This document shows, in pieces, positions 50,108-58,555 of a DNA stretch of 64,000 nucleotides. A program made the translations under genes and the position numbers. Each line of letters starts with the position of its first letter. Positions within the stretch are counted from its first letter, which is position 1. Under the pieces are notes generated by a model. That model was not told where the DNA came from. It was given only the letters and a program-made list of their open reading frames with translations, and did not search any database. This stretch comes from Rathayibacter agropyri (GTDB lineage: Bacteria > Actinomycetota > Actinomycetes > Actinomycetales > Microbacteriaceae): the NCBI RefSeq assembly GCF_013249015.1, contig NZ_JABRPL010000002.1, positions 434,001 to 498,000 on the forward strand, in the 5' to 3' direction.

Positions 50108-51552
50108 TGCCGACGCTCGCCGATTCGGTCGCCGACCGCGTGCGGCGTGCCGACTTCGATGACTGGATGAGAGGTGCAGCCGCCACGGGCTATTGCGCCA
50201 ACCCCGTCCGTCTCGTTGGGTCGTCGCACGTCGTCGACGCGGTCTCCGGCGAAGTCGTGTCGTCCTACGAGTCGGCGCAGCAACCAGACGGCGTCACCTA
50301 CGTGCGCTGCGGCAACCGTCGCGCGGTTCGTTGCCCCTCGTGCAGCCATGAGTACAAGGGCGACATGTGGCACCTCGTCGTGGCCGGCGCTGCGGGCGGG
50401 ACGAAGGACGTACCGGAATCCGTCGGCAGCCACCCGCTCGTCTTCCTCACGCTCACTGCGCCGTCATTCGGAGCCGTTCACTCGGCCAAGAAGTCCGGCC
50501 GTTCGGGCTCGGCCCGCTGCCGTCCGCGGTCGAAGAAGGAGCTGTGCCCGCACGGCCGCCCGACATGGTGCATGGGCATGCACGACCCCGACTCTCCGAT
50601 CGCCGGAGAACCGCTCTGCCGAGACTGCTACGACTACCTCGGACACATCGTCTGGCAGTGGCACGCACCCGAACTCTGGCGGCGCTTCACCATCGCTCTC
50701 CGCCGCAAGATCGCTCAGTCCCTCGAACTCACCGAGGCCTCGACGCGAAAGCTCGTGCGGGTGCAGTTCGCCAAGGTCGCCGAGTTTCAAAAACGCGGCC
50801 TGGTGCACTTCCACGCTCTCATCCGCCTGGACGGTGACGCTCGCGAGGGAGATCCTTATCCCGCGCCATCTGTGCCGATCGCTTCTGCGCACCTCGCGAC
50901 GATGGCGGTCGAGAGCGCGGCCTCTGTCTCCGTCGTCGCAACTCCCATCGCGCCCGACGATGCCGCTCGGGTTCTCCGCTTCGGTCGCCAGGTAGATGCA
51001 CGCGGTGTGGTCCGTCACGAGACCGACAGCGACGACGAGCTGACCGATCGTGCCGTCGCGGCCTACATCGCGAAGTACGCGACGAAGGCGACAGAAGAGG
51101 TCGACCCGTCGGCTGCCGCTAACGGTCCGAGACCACACGTCGCCCAGCTCAAGCAAACCATCGAGGATCTCGCGCGAATCTCTCGCCTCGGCTCCACAGA
51201 CGACACCTACGACCTCCTCGGCAAGTGGGTCGGCATGCTCGGCTTCCGCGGCCACTTCGCCACGAAGTCCCGCCGCTACTCCACGACCCTCGGAAAGCTC
51301 CGCTCCGCCCGTCAGCTCTGGCAGAAGCGAATTGCCGCCAAACGATCCAACTCGTTCGGCGTCGAATCCCAGGCAGAGGACGACGACCTCGACGACGACA
51401 CCACGCTCGTCATCGGTCAATGGAGCTTCGCGGGGATGGGCTGGCTGACCAATGGAGATGCTGCCCTCGCTGCCGAGGCAGCCGCTCATGCACGTGAGTG
51501 GGCCGACAACCGACGCCAGCAGAAGAAGACCAACGAGAACAAGGAGAGGTGA
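50107..51552 (+). CDS. repSA: RepSA-type HUH replication initiator
   Basis: A 481-residue rolling-circle initiator as in pSAM2. The N-terminal zinc-binding Cys pairs are CGNRRAVRCPSC and CRDC. The HUH metal motif is GLVHFHALIRL (H234, H236). The catalytic tyrosine region AAYIAKYATKATEE has Tyr320 and Tyr324. C-terminal helices GFRGHFATKSRRYSTTLGKL are the conserved RepSA end. It nicks the excised circle at its double-strand origin to start replication. Its ATG overlaps the previous stop by one base. The origin itself could not be located. Confidence 0.88.
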   Translation: MPTLADSVADRVRRADFDDWMRGAAATGYCANPVRLVGSSHVVDAVSGEVVSSYESAQQPDGVTYVRCGNRRAVRCPSCSHEYKGDMWHLVVAGAAGGTKDVPESVGSHPLVFLTLTAPSFGAVHSAKKSGRSGSARCRPRSKKELCPHGRPTWCMGMHDPDSPIAGEPLCRDCYDYLGHIVWQWHAPELWRRFTIALRRKIAQSLELTEASTRKLVRVQFAKVAEFQKRGLVHFHALIRLDGDAREGDPYPAPSVPIASAHLATMAVESAASVSVVATPIAPDDAARVLRFGRQVDARGVVRHETDSDDELTDRAVAAYIAKYATKATEEVDPSAAANGPRPHVAQLKQTIEDLARISRLGSTDDTYDLLGKWVGMLGFRGHFATKSRRYSTTLGKLRSARQLWQKRIAAKRSNSFGVESQAEDDDLDDDTTLVIGQWSFAGMGWLTNGDAALAAEAAAHAREWADNRRQQKKTNENKER

Positions 51553-51557
51553 TTGCC

Positions 51558-51743
51558 ATGGAGAAGCTCATGCTGACTCCCGAAGAGGTAGCTGATGCGC
51601 TCGGTGTCGGACGATCCACCGTCTACGACCTGCTGCGGCTCAAGGTGCTGCCGAGCGTTCGGATCGGGCGTTCCCGTCGCGTCCGGGTCGAGGATCTGCG
51701 CGGCTACGTGGACACCCTGATAGAAGCCCCGGTGCCGCAGTGA
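51558..51743 (+). CDS. xis: Excisionase/MerR-like helix-turn-helix protein (Xis)
   Basis: A 61-residue protein MEKLMLTPEEVADALGVGRS then TVYDLLRLKVLPSVRIGRSR, RVRVEDLRGYV: the standard excisionase-type winged helix (PF12728-like). It directs the integrase towards excision. ATG 51558 with AAGGAGAGG upstream. Its stop overlaps the integrase GTG, so Xis and Int are made together. Confidence 0.88.
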   Translation: MEKLMLTPEEVADALGVGRSTVYDLLRLKVLPSVRIGRSRRVRVEDLRGYVDTLIEAPVPQ

Positions 51744-52885
51744 GCAAGCGCGCGAACGGAGAAGGTTCCGTCTACCAGCGGAAAGATGGTCGTTGGAGTG
51801 GGGCAACCTACGTCCTCCAACCGGATGGTGGTCGCCGACGCCGACAGGTCTATGGGGCAACTCGCACTGAGGTCTCCCGGCAACTCGCCGACCTCAAGGC
51901 GAAGACCGACCGCGGAATCCCGGCGTCGATCAGCACGTGGACCGTCGAGTCTTACGCCGCGCACTGGCTCGCCCACACAGCTCATGGCTCGCTCAAGCCT
52001 TCGACCGTCTCGAACTACTCCTGGATGATGCGGAAGCACATCGTGCCCGCGATAGGGCGGATTCGACTCGACAACCTGACGCCAGCGCACGTGCGCGAGC
52101 TTCATACCAAGGTCGCCGCAGCGGGTGTCTCCTCCCGGACCGTCCAGCTCGCACACGCCGTTCTCCGGACCATGCTGTCCGAGGCGATGCGAGAACAGCT
52201 TGTCGCTCGCAACATCGCGACGCTCGTCCGAACGCCCCGAGTCGAGCGCACTGACGTGTCGCCGTGGACACCGGATGAGGCGGCAGTATTTCTCGAGGCC
52301 AACCGCTCCGACTCCTACGTCCACCTGTACTCCGCCGCACTCTCCCTGGGGATGAGGAAAGGCGAACTGCTCGCCCTCCGCTGGACGGACATCGATCTCA
52401 ACTCGCGGGAGTTGCGGATACGCCAGACGGTGCAACGCCTCGGTGCCGGGCAGGGAATGGTGATCGGAACACCCAAGACCAACCGCTCCCGCCGTACGAT
52501 TCCACTCCCCCAGATCGCCATCGATGCGCTCATGGCTCGCCGTCGAGCGCAGCTCGTCGATCAGCAGCTCGCGGGTGGCCGGTGGAACGAAAGCGACCTC
52601 GTGTTCACGACGTCGATCGGCACGATCATCGAGCCGACAAATCTGCGCCGCAGCTTCAATGCCGCGATCGAGCGGGCCGGAGTCCGACGCATCCGCTTTC
52701 ACGACCTCCGGCACACATGCGCTTCACTCCTGCTCGCGGAGGGCGTGCCCATGCGCGTTGTGATGGAGATCCTGGGGCACTCGGCGATGGCGATCACATC
52801 GGACATCTACGCCCATGTGATGCCCTCGGCTCTCACGAACGCGGCGACCGCGATCGACGCTGCACTTCAGAGAAGGGACATTTGA
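51740..52885 (+). CDS. int: Tyrosine-family integrase
   Basis: A 381-residue site-specific recombinase. An arm-binding start (GEGSVYQRKDGRWSGATYVL), a SAM-like core-binding domain (about 65-165) and the catalytic domain with R206 (GMRKGELLALRW), K246 (TPKTNRSRRT), H321-x-x-R324 (HDLRHTCAS), H347 (LGHSAM) and nucleophile Y357 (SDIYAH). All residues are present, so it should be active. It lies next to the tRNA-Arg attachment site it presumably uses. Its GTG start overlaps the xis stop. Confidence 0.92.
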   Translation: MSKRANGEGSVYQRKDGRWSGATYVLQPDGGRRRRQVYGATRTEVSRQLADLKAKTDRGIPASISTWTVESYAAHWLAHTAHGSLKPSTVSNYSWMMRKHIVPAIGRIRLDNLTPAHVRELHTKVAAAGVSSRTVQLAHAVLRTMLSEAMREQLVARNIATLVRTPRVERTDVSPWTPDEAAVFLEANRSDSYVHLYSAALSLGMRKGELLALRWTDIDLNSRELRIRQTVQRLGAGQGMVIGTPKTNRSRRTIPLPQIAIDALMARRRAQLVDQQLAGGRWNESDLVFTTSIGTIIEPTNLRRSFNAAIERAGVRRIRFHDLRHTCASLLLAEGVPMRVVMEILGHSAMAITSDIYAHVMPSALTNAATAIDAALQRRDI

Positions 52886-53145
52886 TGCCAGGCCAAGCCC
52901 CGTACGAATCGGCTGAGAGCTATGCACGCGGTGAGATCTCGCGCGACGACCTGATCCATCTGCTGACGACCTGGCGCTATCTCCCGAGCGAGACGCGCAC
53001 GACCGGGCTGCACGATGACCTGCTCAACACTGTCTCCGGGTCGTTCGACGACGTCGAGGCGGCCATCACCGACGGGCTCATCGACGACGAGATCTACTCC
53101 CGCGCCCATGAGGCGTTTCTGACTCAGATGAGGGAGCGCGGTTGA
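52885..53145 (+). CDS. Small element protein downstream of integrase
   Basis: An 86-residue acidic, helical protein: AESYARGEISRDDLIHLLTT, WRYLPSETRTTGLHDDLLNT, GSFDDVEAAITDGLIDDEIY. Its ATG overlaps the integrase stop (TGATG). No domain known; similar short acidic proteins follow int or precede toxins in related elements, so an antitoxin-like or regulatory role is possible but unproven. Confidence 0.5.
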   Translation: MPGQAPYESAESYARGEISRDDLIHLLTTWRYLPSETRTTGLHDDLLNTVSGSFDDVEAAITDGLIDDEIYSRAHEAFLTQMRERG

Positions 53146-53234
53146 GCAGGACGAGCCGGTTGCTGTCGCGGTTGCTGTCACGACCGCAGGCCGGGCACAG
53201 CGAAGCCGACAACCCGATCGAGTGCGAACCAGGC

Positions 53235-53375
53235 GATTCACCCATGAAAAGGAGAAACCCCAGATGAGCAACAGGAAAAACGAGAACGGCCCGCCGAAGC
53301 GGGCCGTTCTGCTCTGTCTCAACCAGAGTGCGCCCGGAGGGATTCGAACCCCCAACCTTCTGATCCGTAGTCAGA
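53235..53375. repeat. tRNA-proximal attachment-site repeat
   Basis: 141-bp direct repeat of 42171-42311 with one difference. Similarity continues more weakly about 50 bp to the left of both copies. It covers the 3' 47 nt of the intact tRNA-Arg, its terminator and 3' flank. After crossover in this identity block the element supplied the present tRNA 3' half. Confidence 0.85.
53283..53310 (-). terminator. tRNA-Arg terminator
   Basis: AGAACGGCCCGC (53283-53294) pairs with 53299-53310 around CGAA, followed on the minus strand by five T (A5 at 53276-53280): a classical intrinsic terminator, duplicated at 42219-42246. Confidence 0.85.
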
Positions 53376-53401
53376 TGCTCTATCCGTTGAGCTACGGGCG
53401 C
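53329..53401 (-). tRNA. tRNA-Arg (anticodon ACG)
   Basis: 73 nt on the minus strand. Acceptor GCGCCCG pairs with CGGGCGC (discriminator A). The D arm is GCTC/GAGC. Anticodon arm TCTGA-CTACGGA-TCAGA gives anticodon ACG (A34 read as inosine). The T arm contains TTCGAAT. CCA is not encoded. On the minus strand ACTATA at 53442-53447 reads as TATAGT, a -10 about 40 bp upstream. Its 3' half is the integration site of the adjacent element. Confidence 0.95.
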
Positions 53402-53631
53402 AGTCCATTGCGTGGCCCGGAGGCGCACGCAACGAGCTACGACTATACATGCCGCGAGCCCCCATCCCCTAATCCACGAGGAGCGCCGTTCGAGGGGTCC
53501 AGGAGGTGCCGAGAGACCATCCCTGACGCGGTGCCTCGCCGCGCACCGGGACATCTCGCAGCAGCGGCGCCCCTCCGCGCACCAGGTTACCTCCCCGAAC
53601 CGGACCCTCCTGCGCAGGTAGCGTGGCAGCT

Positions 53632-54159
53632 ATGGAGGCCGCCGCAATCGAGCTTGTGCGCTTCGTCGTCTCCCCGTTGCACCGCTTCGAGGGCCGCCCC
53701 TCCGACGGGCCGATCCCGTCTGAGGGCAACGAACAACCCGAGCAGATCCGGATCCGCGCCGGCCTCGGCATTGTCGGCGACCGCTTCTTCGCGCAGCGGG
53801 CTCATCGCACCGCGGCAATCACCCTTTTCGCCATCGAGACCCTCGAGCGCATCGCCGCCGAACTCGGCACCGGACCCTTCGACCCCTCCGACGCGCGGCG
53901 CAACATCGTGGTCCGCGGCGCCGACATCGACGCCCTCGCGGGGCGCACGTTCGCCGTTGAACAGGGCGACGAGCGGATCGAGTTCCAGGGCGGTCGCCCG
54001 GCCAGCCCCTGCGCGTGGATGGACGTCTCCCTCGCCCCCGGCGCCTTCCGCGCAATGCGCAGGCACGGCGGAGTCCGCACGACACCACTGACCAACGGCT
54101 CCCTCCACATCGGCCCGGCGCGGCTGGTCCTCCACAGATCAGAAGGCATGCTGATCTGA
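53632..54159 (+). CDS. MOSC-domain protein
   Basis: A 175-residue protein with the MOSC pattern: GIVGDRFFAQRAHRTAAITL (conserved GDR), DARRNIVVRGADIDALAGRT (R-R-N-hydrophobic) and RPASPCAWMDV with the conserved Cys that carries sulfur or molybdopterin. The MOSC domain is known from Moco sulfurase C-termini and YiiM/YuaD-type proteins. Likely a small molybdenum-cofactor-dependent enzyme; substrate unknown. ATG 53632 or GTG 53623 are alternative starts. Confidence 0.8.
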   Translation: MEAAAIELVRFVVSPLHRFEGRPSDGPIPSEGNEQPEQIRIRAGLGIVGDRFFAQRAHRTAAITLFAIETLERIAAELGTGPFDPSDARRNIVVRGADIDALAGRTFAVEQGDERIEFQGGRPASPCAWMDVSLAPGAFRAMRRHGGVRTTPLTNGSLHIGPARLVLHRSEGMLI

Positions 54160-54216
54160 GCCCGGCGGTGACCGCCTAAGCTCGCAGCCATCTCTCCCCG
54201 ACTGAAGGAGGCACCT

Positions 54217-55341
54217 GTGCTCCGTCCGAGCGACCTCCTCCCCACCCTCGCCTCGACTCTGCGCCGCGGACTCCGCGACATCTTCGCTACGGCGCTCTCC
54301 CGACGTCGAGAACCCCGCCGCCGCTACCGCAGCACCGACGTCTCGGTTCAGCGCGTGCACCGCGGCGATGTCTGGGCGCGAGTCAGCACCGTCGGGCGAG
54401 ACGGCGAGCGGACCTTCGTCCTCGTCCCCGGCATTGGGGTCGCAGCCACCTACTTCGAGCGGCTGGCACCCGCGCTCAACGAGTTCGGCCCTGTGCACGC
54501 CCTCGATCTGCCGGGCTTCGGTGGCGTGCCGCACCCGGTCGATGCACGTCGGATGGATATCGGCGACTACGCAGAACTGGTCGGAGCGGTGATCGACGAG
54601 CTCGGCCTCGAGGATCCCGTGGTCCTCGGCCACTCGATGGGTACCCAGGTCGTCGCCGAGCTCGCGGCGCGGCGGCCCGAGCTGACGACCATCGTCTTGC
54701 TCGGGCCGGTAATGAACCGTCACGAGCGCAGTATCCCAACCGCCGCCCTGCGCTTTGCACAGTCCAGCGTGAAGGAGCCGCTGCAGGTGGCCCTGCTCGC
54801 GGCCGGCGCCTACCTGCTCTGCGGTCCGCGCTGGTTCTCCCGCGTGCTGCCCGAAATGATGCACTACCGGATTGAGGACACGGTGCCCCACATCCGCGCC
54901 TCAACGCTCGTCATCCGCGGCGAATTCGACCGCCTCGTGCCTCGGGAGTGGGCCGAGGAGATCGCCGCGGCCATCCCGCACGCACGCGCCTGGGAAATCC
55001 CCGACGCCTCCCACTCAGTGATGCACGCTCACGCCGAGGAGGTGGCGCGGCTCTGCGTCGAGCACGCCCGCGCTCCGCAGCCCGATCGCGAGGAGGCGGC
55101 CCTGCGGCGCTACCCCGACTCCGAAGTCGACCACTCCGAGGAGGATGCGCGCATCGGCGATCCGCTCGGCGCTCTCCGGGGCCGAATCACCGAACTCGCG
55201 GGCATCCTCGTCGATGACGACTCGCTCATTGCCGAGGGCAAGACGCAGCATGCGGAGGCGAGCGATCCGGCGGCACTACACAAAGCGGCACCCGACCCTG
55301 GCGACGACGAACTGATCGACGGCGACGCACATGCGCACTGA
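54217..55341 (+). CDS. Alpha/beta hydrolase
   Basis: A 374-residue hydrolase. Residues about 60-290 form the fold: oxyanion strand FVLVPGIGVAATYFERLA, nucleophile Ser in VVLGHSMGTQVVAELA, acid Asp in IRGEFDRLVPREWA and His in IPDASHSVMHAHA. A basic N-terminal leader and an 80-residue acidic, disordered C-terminal tail (DSEVDHSEEDARIG, DDELIDGDAHAH) are unusual. Substrate unknown. GTG 54217 has GAAGGAGG upstream. The tail end is convergent with the FUSC gene. Confidence 0.82.
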   Translation: MLRPSDLLPTLASTLRRGLRDIFATALSRRREPRRRYRSTDVSVQRVHRGDVWARVSTVGRDGERTFVLVPGIGVAATYFERLAPALNEFGPVHALDLPGFGGVPHPVDARRMDIGDYAELVGAVIDELGLEDPVVLGHSMGTQVVAELAARRPELTTIVLLGPVMNRHERSIPTAALRFAQSSVKEPLQVALLAAGAYLLCGPRWFSRVLPEMMHYRIEDTVPHIRASTLVIRGEFDRLVPREWAEEIAAAIPHARAWEIPDASHSVMHAHAEEVARLCVEHARAPQPDREEAALRRYPDSEVDHSEEDARIGDPLGALRGRITELAGILVDDDSLIAEGKTQHAEASDPAALHKAAPDPGDDELIDGDAHAH

Positions 55342-55356
55342 CCGGGAGCTCTGCGC

Positions 55357-56397
55357 TCAGGACTCCCTACCCACGATTTCCTCGCGGATGCGGCGAAGGT
55401 CTTCTGCCAGTGCACCCAGCAGGATCCAGTGTTGCGGATGCGGCGTCGCAATCACCAGTGGAGCTGTGAGGGCGGGCAGCTCATCGGTGATCGCCTCCGG
55501 CTCCGGTAGGTCGACCGCGGACTGCACGAGCAGCCGTAAATCGTGTGCGGCCCGGTGCAGCTGCACGGCGCTGGCCGAGATCGTCGGCTCGCCGACCAGG
55601 TCCTCGTCGTAGAGGTCGTGCACAGTGCGGGTCATCCCGCGCACGCGGGTCACGATGCGTCCGAGCCGCGGCATGATCGAGTCAAGGGCGAGCAGCCGGT
55701 CGCGGTGCGCTGAGCGTCGCGGATTCAATCGCAGCGATTCCTCGCCTGTCGCGATCGCCTCCTCCGCCCTGTGCTGCATGGTCTGCAGGAGTCGCGCGGT
55801 GATCAGCAGTTCGTCGAGGCGCCGGCCGGGCACTGGCTCCTGCAGGGCGTCGGCGAGGTCATCGAGGCCCGCCGCGAGCTGCGCGGTCAGGTCGCCGACC
55901 GCCCGCTCGGCCGGAGCGAGCGCGACCGGGGGCACGATCAGAACGTTGACCACGACTCCGACCGCCGCACCCACGAGCGTCTCGAGAATCCGGTCGAGCG
56001 CGTAGTTCGGAGTCACCGCGCCAACCGAGAGCACCAGCATCGCGCTGATCGGGATCTGGACAGCGGACGCCGGCGTCAGGCGCACCACCCAGCCCACGAC
56101 GATAGCGGCAACGATCGCGACGAGCACGATGATGCTGTCGCCACCGAGCACGGTGCCGATGACCGAACCGACGACCACGCCGATGATGACACCAACGGAG
56201 CGCTCGAGTGCCTTCGAGAACGACTGGTTGATGCTCGGCGCGACGACCAACAGCGCAGCAATCGCCCCGAAGACGGGCAACGTCCCCGGGAAGATCAGTG
56301 CGGCGAGCATCCATGTGACGGCCGTGGCCACCGCCGTCTTCACCAGCTGCAGCACCGGTGGCCGGGTTGCCACGGTGAAGCTCGAGGTCAGGCGCAT
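55357..56397 (-). CDS. FUSC-family membrane protein (ArAE-like exporter)
   Basis: A 346-residue protein with about six N-terminal helices (ATAVTWMLAALIFPGTLPVF, AAIVVGWVVRLTPASAVQIP, ILETLVGAAVGVVVNVLIVP) and a long helical cytoplasmic half (165-346). This is the half-size FUSC/aromatic acid exporter arrangement (R-x-x-E-T-L-x-G-x-x-x-G). It may export aromatic or other weak acids. It lies 28 bp past the MarR stop on the same strand, so probably a MarR-controlled operon. Confidence 0.8.
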   Translation of the reverse strand: MRLTSSFTVATRPPVLQLVKTAVATAVTWMLAALIFPGTLPVFGAIAALLVVAPSINQSFSKALERSVGVIIGVVVGSVIGTVLGGDSIIVLVAIVAAIVVGWVVRLTPASAVQIPISAMLVLSVGAVTPNYALDRILETLVGAAVGVVVNVLIVPPVALAPAERAVGDLTAQLAAGLDDLADALQEPVPGRRLDELLITARLLQTMQHRAEEAIATGEESLRLNPRRSAHRDRLLALDSIMPRLGRIVTRVRGMTRTVHDLYDEDLVGEPTISASAVQLHRAAHDLRLLVQSAVDLPEPEAITDELPALTAPLVIATPHPQHWILLGALAEDLRRIREEIVGRES

Positions 56398-56425
56398 GGG
56401 TCCACGGTAGTGAGCGCTACCGACA

Positions 56426-56941
56426 TCATCGGTGCGCACTGGCCTCGACGCTCGCGAGCACGGCGCGCAGGGAGCGGGAAGCCTCTTCCCGCACGGCACC
56501 GGGTACGCCCGCGAGCAGTTCGCGTTCGGCCGCGAGGACCTCGGGGAAGGCTTGGTCTACCAGTGCCTCCCCCGCTTTCGTCAGAGTGATGAGCGCACCG
56601 CGACCATCTGCCGGGTTGGCCGAACGCCTCACCAGACCACGCCGATCCAGCGCAGTGACCCGCTTCGTGATCGCCGCAGCGGAGGCGAGCGCGATCGTCC
56701 GGAGCGTCGTGGGCGATTGCGGGGAGCAGGCCCGGCGTAGCGCCGACAGGACGTCGAATTCGCCGCGAGTGAGCCCGTGCGCGGCCAGCCGCTCCTCCGT
56801 CGTCCGCACAATCAGAGCGGACGCGCGAATCAGCCGCCCGACGATGTCGGCGACAGAGGTGTCGAGTTCGGGCTGAAGCGCCGACCATCCGGCCCGGATC
56901 TCGTCGATTGCATCCTGCGGTCGACCTTCAGAGTATTTCAC
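56426..56941 (-). CDS. MarR-family regulator
   Basis: A 171-residue winged-helix protein: ERLAAHGLTRGEFDVLSALR, TTLRTIALASAAAITKRVTA, LDRRGLVRRSANPADGRGAL with the D-x-R wing motif, ITLTKAGEALVD. MarR proteins respond to aromatic or phenolic ligands and repress efflux genes. The GTG start at 56941 lies 7 nt after the -10 TATACT (56953-56948), so the mRNA is probably leaderless. Two operators flank this promoter; FUSC genes lie on both sides. Confidence 0.88.
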   Translation of the reverse strand: MKYSEGRPQDAIDEIRAGWSALQPELDTSVADIVGRLIRASALIVRTTEERLAAHGLTRGEFDVLSALRRACSPQSPTTLRTIALASAAAITKRVTALDRRGLVRRSANPADGRGALITLTKAGEALVDQAFPEVLAAERELLAGVPGAVREEASRSLRAVLASVEASAHR

Positions 56942-56972
56942 GCGTAAAGTATATCTGCTTCACGCGTGAAGC
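56935..56972. promoter_or_regulatory. Twin MarR operators over the marR promoter
   Basis: Site 2 GCTTCACGCGTGAAGC (56957-56972) is a perfect 16-bp palindrome. Site 1 ATTTCACGCGTAAAGT (56935-56950) is an imperfect copy. Centres are 22 bp apart, two helical turns, so dimers would bind on one face. Between them lies TATACT (minus strand, 56948-56953). Site 1 covers the probable transcription/translation start of marR, site 2 the -10/-35 spacer, and both are close to the divergent FUSC gene. Confidence 0.8.
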
Positions 56973-57021
56973 ATTTCTCCGGCCAGTGCCGCTCGGACCC
57001 GCTCGCTCACTCAAAGTCCTG

Positions 57022-58110
57022 ATGCCCGCCACCGCTCTCCCCCACCCTCGCGAACTCGTCCTCCTCGGCCCGCACGCGGGTGCCCACCGCGTCGCCCTCC
57101 GCGCCGGCGTCTCAATCGCCGTCCCCCTGCTCGCCCTCTGGGCCATCGGACGCACCGACCTCTCCCTGTACGCGACCTTCGGCGCCTTCACCGCTCTATA
57201 CGGGCGCCAGCACACGCACCGGCCGCGCCTGCGGATGCAGCTCTCGGCCGCCGCTTTCCTCGTCGCGACCGTCACGATCGGCACCGCCGTCGCGCTGTCA
57301 CCGCAGCGAGAATGGCTGATCATCCCGGTCGTCACCGTCGTGACGATCGCCGCAACTTACCTCAGCGACGCGCTGCACTGGCATCCGCCCGGACCGCTGT
57401 TCCCCGTCTTCGCTGTCACGGCCTGCGCCTCCGTCCCGACCGAGCCCTCACGCATCCCGGTCGCCTTCGCTCTCGCCGCAGGCTCCGCCGCCTTCTCACT
57501 ACTGATCGGCGCGAGTGGCCTGGCCCTCCCCCGTGCGCGTCGGCTCGAAGCTACTCCGTGGCGCGCCTCCTTCCGTGCCGCCGCCCGTCCCGCCACCCGC
57601 GCCGCGATGCTCCGTTTCGGCGCCGTGGTCCTCGTCGCTGGGACGATCCCCACAGCAACGGGCCTCGGCCATCCCTACCGGGCGATCGTCTCCGCGGTAG
57701 CGGCAGTCTCCGGAGTGGACGCGGGAGCCCGGCTCGTGCGCGCCGGCCACAGGATGCTCGGCACCATCGTCGGCGTGCTGATCGCCGCCGCGCTTCTGGC
57801 CGCGCCTGTGCCGCCGCTCGCCGTGATAGCGGTCGTGGTGCTCCTTCAGATGTCGGCCGAACTCGTCGTCGGCCGCAACTACGGAATCACGCTCGCCTTC
57901 GTCACCCCGCTCGCGATCCTGATGGTCGAACTCGCCCACCGCACCAACGAACTGGCGCTGCTGCGCGACCGTGCCCTCGAAACGGCGCTGGGCGTGCTGG
58001 TCGGAGTCGCAGCGACGCTGATCGCACAGGTGGCGTCGCTGGATACTCAGCGCCACCGTCAACCTCGAGTCCGAACCGGCACGAGTACCGCCCGGTACTG
58101 CTCGCCGTGA
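57022..58110 (+). CDS. FUSC-family membrane protein
   Basis: A 362-residue, about ten-helix membrane protein. First half: ALRAGVSIAVPLLALWAIGR, LYATFGAFTALYGRQHTHRP, RLRMQLSAAAFLVATVTIGT. Second half is a similar set of helices: IVSAVAAVSGVDAGARLVRA, GHRMLGTIVGVLIAAALLAA, ETALGVLVGVAATLIAQVAS. The G-R-x-x-x-x-x-R-x-x-x-Q and H-R-x-x-G-T-x-x-G blocks are FUSC signatures. It is divergent from marR and probably repressed from the shared operators. No cytoplasmic long tail, unlike the other FUSC gene. Exporter function inferred. Confidence 0.8.
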   Translation: MPATALPHPRELVLLGPHAGAHRVALRAGVSIAVPLLALWAIGRTDLSLYATFGAFTALYGRQHTHRPRLRMQLSAAAFLVATVTIGTAVALSPQREWLIIPVVTVVTIAATYLSDALHWHPPGPLFPVFAVTACASVPTEPSRIPVAFALAAGSAAFSLLIGASGLALPRARRLEATPWRASFRAAARPATRAAMLRFGAVVLVAGTIPTATGLGHPYRAIVSAVAAVSGVDAGARLVRAGHRMLGTIVGVLIAAALLAAPVPPLAVIAVVVLLQMSAELVVGRNYGITLAFVTPLAILMVELAHRTNELALLRDRALETALGVLVGVAATLIAQVASLDTQRHRQPRVRTGTSTARYCSP

Positions 58111-58179
58111 CGAAGACCACTCCGCGGTGGACACGAATGGCGCGCGCCGCGGCGGAACCACAGCTTCTAGACTTCCCGC

Positions 58180-58476
58180 ATGGCGCGGACGACGACAGCG
58201 GTGATGGCCGAGATCGCTGCGGCGATCGATGAGTTCCGCGAGATGGCTCGCGTGCAGGACGACGGCGCAAGGACGAACGCCGCCGTCTGGCTCGACCAGC
58301 TGTTCGCTGAGGTCACTAGCCGAAGTGACCTGCGCCGAGCCGCCACCGAGGCACTGCACCTCTGGGTCGGTATGGGCTCCTTCTCCGACGTCTGCTGCAC
58401 CCGAGTTGACCACGCAGTCGAGCGTCTGCGCCGGGCACTGCGGGCAGCGCAGTCATGGCTGCTCCGCGAGGGCTGA
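58180..58476 (+). CDS. Small hypothetical helical protein
   Basis: A 98-residue protein: TAVMAEIAAAIDEFREMARV, TNAAVWLDQLFAEVTSRSDL, ATEALHLWVGMGSFSDVCCT, AVERLRRALRAAQSWLLREG. Amphipathic helices, two adjacent Cys, no known domain. A decayed copy of its last 38 codons lies at 60031-60144 within the island. It lies just left of the tRNA-Ser-type fragment at 58556. Confidence 0.5.
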   Translation: MARTTTAVMAEIAAAIDEFREMARVQDDGARTNAAVWLDQLFAEVTSRSDLRRAATEALHLWVGMGSFSDVCCTRVDHAVERLRRALRAAQSWLLREG

Positions 58477-58517
58477 CCGGCGCGACGGGACAGGAGCCGA
58501 CGAGTCTGCGCAACGAC

Positions 58518-58551
58518 GAAGGCCACTGCTTTGGCGGAAGCGGGGGCCTTC
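58518..58551 (-). terminator. Hairpin next to tRNA-Ser remnant
   Basis: GAAGGCC (58518-58524) pairs with 58545-58551; inner CTGCTT and AAGCGG extend the stem. Its position, just 3' of the tRNA-like fragment on the minus strand, copies the terminator-tRNA layout at 62297-62347. Confidence 0.5.
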
Positions 58552-58555
58552 TTGG

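Larger units (their letters stand above)
42171..53375. mobile_element. AICE-type integrative element in tRNA-Arg(ACG)
   Basis: An 11.2-kb element bounded by direct repeats of 141 bp that carry the tRNA-Arg 3' half. The right end has the canonical order repSA-xis-int next to the intact tRNA, preceded by an FtsK/TraB-like translocase and a small membrane protein. The left part carries cargo (HNH protein, IetAS-like ATPase/subtilase). pSAM2-like AICEs excise, replicate as circles through the HUH initiator and transfer as double-stranded DNA via the translocase. The module set here (Int, Xis, RepSA, Tra) is complete enough to be functional. Confidence 0.85.
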
